Positions 5,615 to 5,753 of a stretch of DNA of 5,753 bases are shown here, one piece after another. The translations under genes were made by a program, and so were the position numbers. This DNA comes from CAZDSS01 sp964508185 (lineage in GTDB: Bacteria; Pseudomonadota; Alphaproteobacteria; Sphingomonadales; Govanellaceae), in contig CAZDSS010000140.1 of assembly GCA_964508185.1 (NCBI GenBank), forward strand, positions 1 through 5,753. The letters are read 5' to 3'. Position 1 is the stretch's first letter. Each line of letters starts with the position of its first letter. A model generated the notes under the pieces. It saw only the letters and a program-made list of their open reading frames with translations, was not told the origin of the DNA and searched no databases.

Positions 5615-5753
5615 GATTTCCGGTCGCCGAGGCTTTCGGCGGCAAGAATCCCCCGCACCACGGCCCGCGCGACGCAATCGGCGGCAACCGCGCCGAGCCG
5701 GGTCAGCAGCAGCGCGCGGCCATCGGCCGCTTCCCGCCAACCGGTGGACAGGG
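5590..5753 (-). CDS. C-terminal end of a possible P1/S58 (DmpA-like) peptidase
   Basis: An open frame enters from the right edge on the minus strand and ends at TAG (5592-5590), giving 53 residues. The peptide has an Ala-rich helix, LGAVAADCVARAVVRGILAA, followed by ESLGDRKSYRD. Codon third positions are strongly G/C, as in the other genes here. The closing helix 'AA.....RA..R....A' with a late SYRD resembles the C-terminus of P1-family (S58, DmpA-type) peptidases. These are self-processing aminopeptidase-like hydrolases. The catalytic part lies outside the window, so this is a tentative recognition from a short tail. The stop lies inside the lipoprotein gene, so the two genes overlap tail to tail by 25 bp and no separate terminator fits between them. 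Confidence 0.55.
   Translation of the reverse strand, partial: LSTGWREAADGRALLLTRLGAVAADCVARAVVRGILAAESLGDRKSYRDCFRR

Noticed and set aside
4730..5740. 336-residue leftward open frame opposite the lipoprotein
   Set aside because: It is Arg/Gly-rich with repeated low-complexity character, typical of an antisense shadow. The rightward frame has a lipobox, a ribosome site and a promoter, and the real leftward gene at the right edge uses another frame.

Overview
The window is GC-rich chromosomal DNA that best fits an alphaproteobacterium. The reasons are strong G/C bias at third codon positions, a small Omp25/Omp31-like outer-membrane barrel, TTGNC-type -35 elements, and a CCA-encoding tRNA-Arg(ACG). 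This placement is inferred from style and gene content, without any database match. I recognise no mobile element, CRISPR array or rRNA.

Left part (1-1767): a two-gene leftward unit encodes an NTF2/SnoaL-like protein (229-684) followed by the N-terminal end of an aldehyde dehydrogenase (1-182, cut by the window edge). A LysR-type regulator of the CrgA-like branch (862-1767) is transcribed divergently. This is the usual layout for a LysR protein controlling its neighbour, and a T-N11-A dyad (772-786) lies between them. The unit looks like a small oxidative or catabolic locus of unknown substrate.

Middle part (1768-4146): after a convergent hairpin comes a leftward outer-membrane beta-barrel gene (1864-2472). 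Next is a leftward HxlR/DUF24-family regulator (2619-3008), divergent from a zinc-independent MDR quinone-oxidoreductase-like gene (3130-4146). The 121-bp spacer of that pair contains an imperfect palindrome among promoter-like elements. The arrangement resembles known redox- or electrophile-responsive switches such as YodB and QorR, in which an N-terminal cysteine controls repression of a reductase gene.

Right part (4147-5753): a noncoding stretch with several short hairpins leads to a leftward tRNA-Arg(ACG) with its own candidate promoter. A rightward lipoprotein gene of unknown function (4679-5614) follows. Its C-terminal domain looks like a degenerate OmpA-type fold. Its last 25 bp overlap, tail to tail, the end of a leftward partial gene (5590-5753) that tentatively belongs to the P1/S58 (DmpA-like) peptidases.

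Most of the window is ordinary housekeeping and accessory sequence. I do not see a clearly new biological system. The points most worth a second look are the HxlR/reductase redox switch, the OmpA-like lipoprotein and the uncharacterised NTF2-like/aldehyde dehydrogenase unit.
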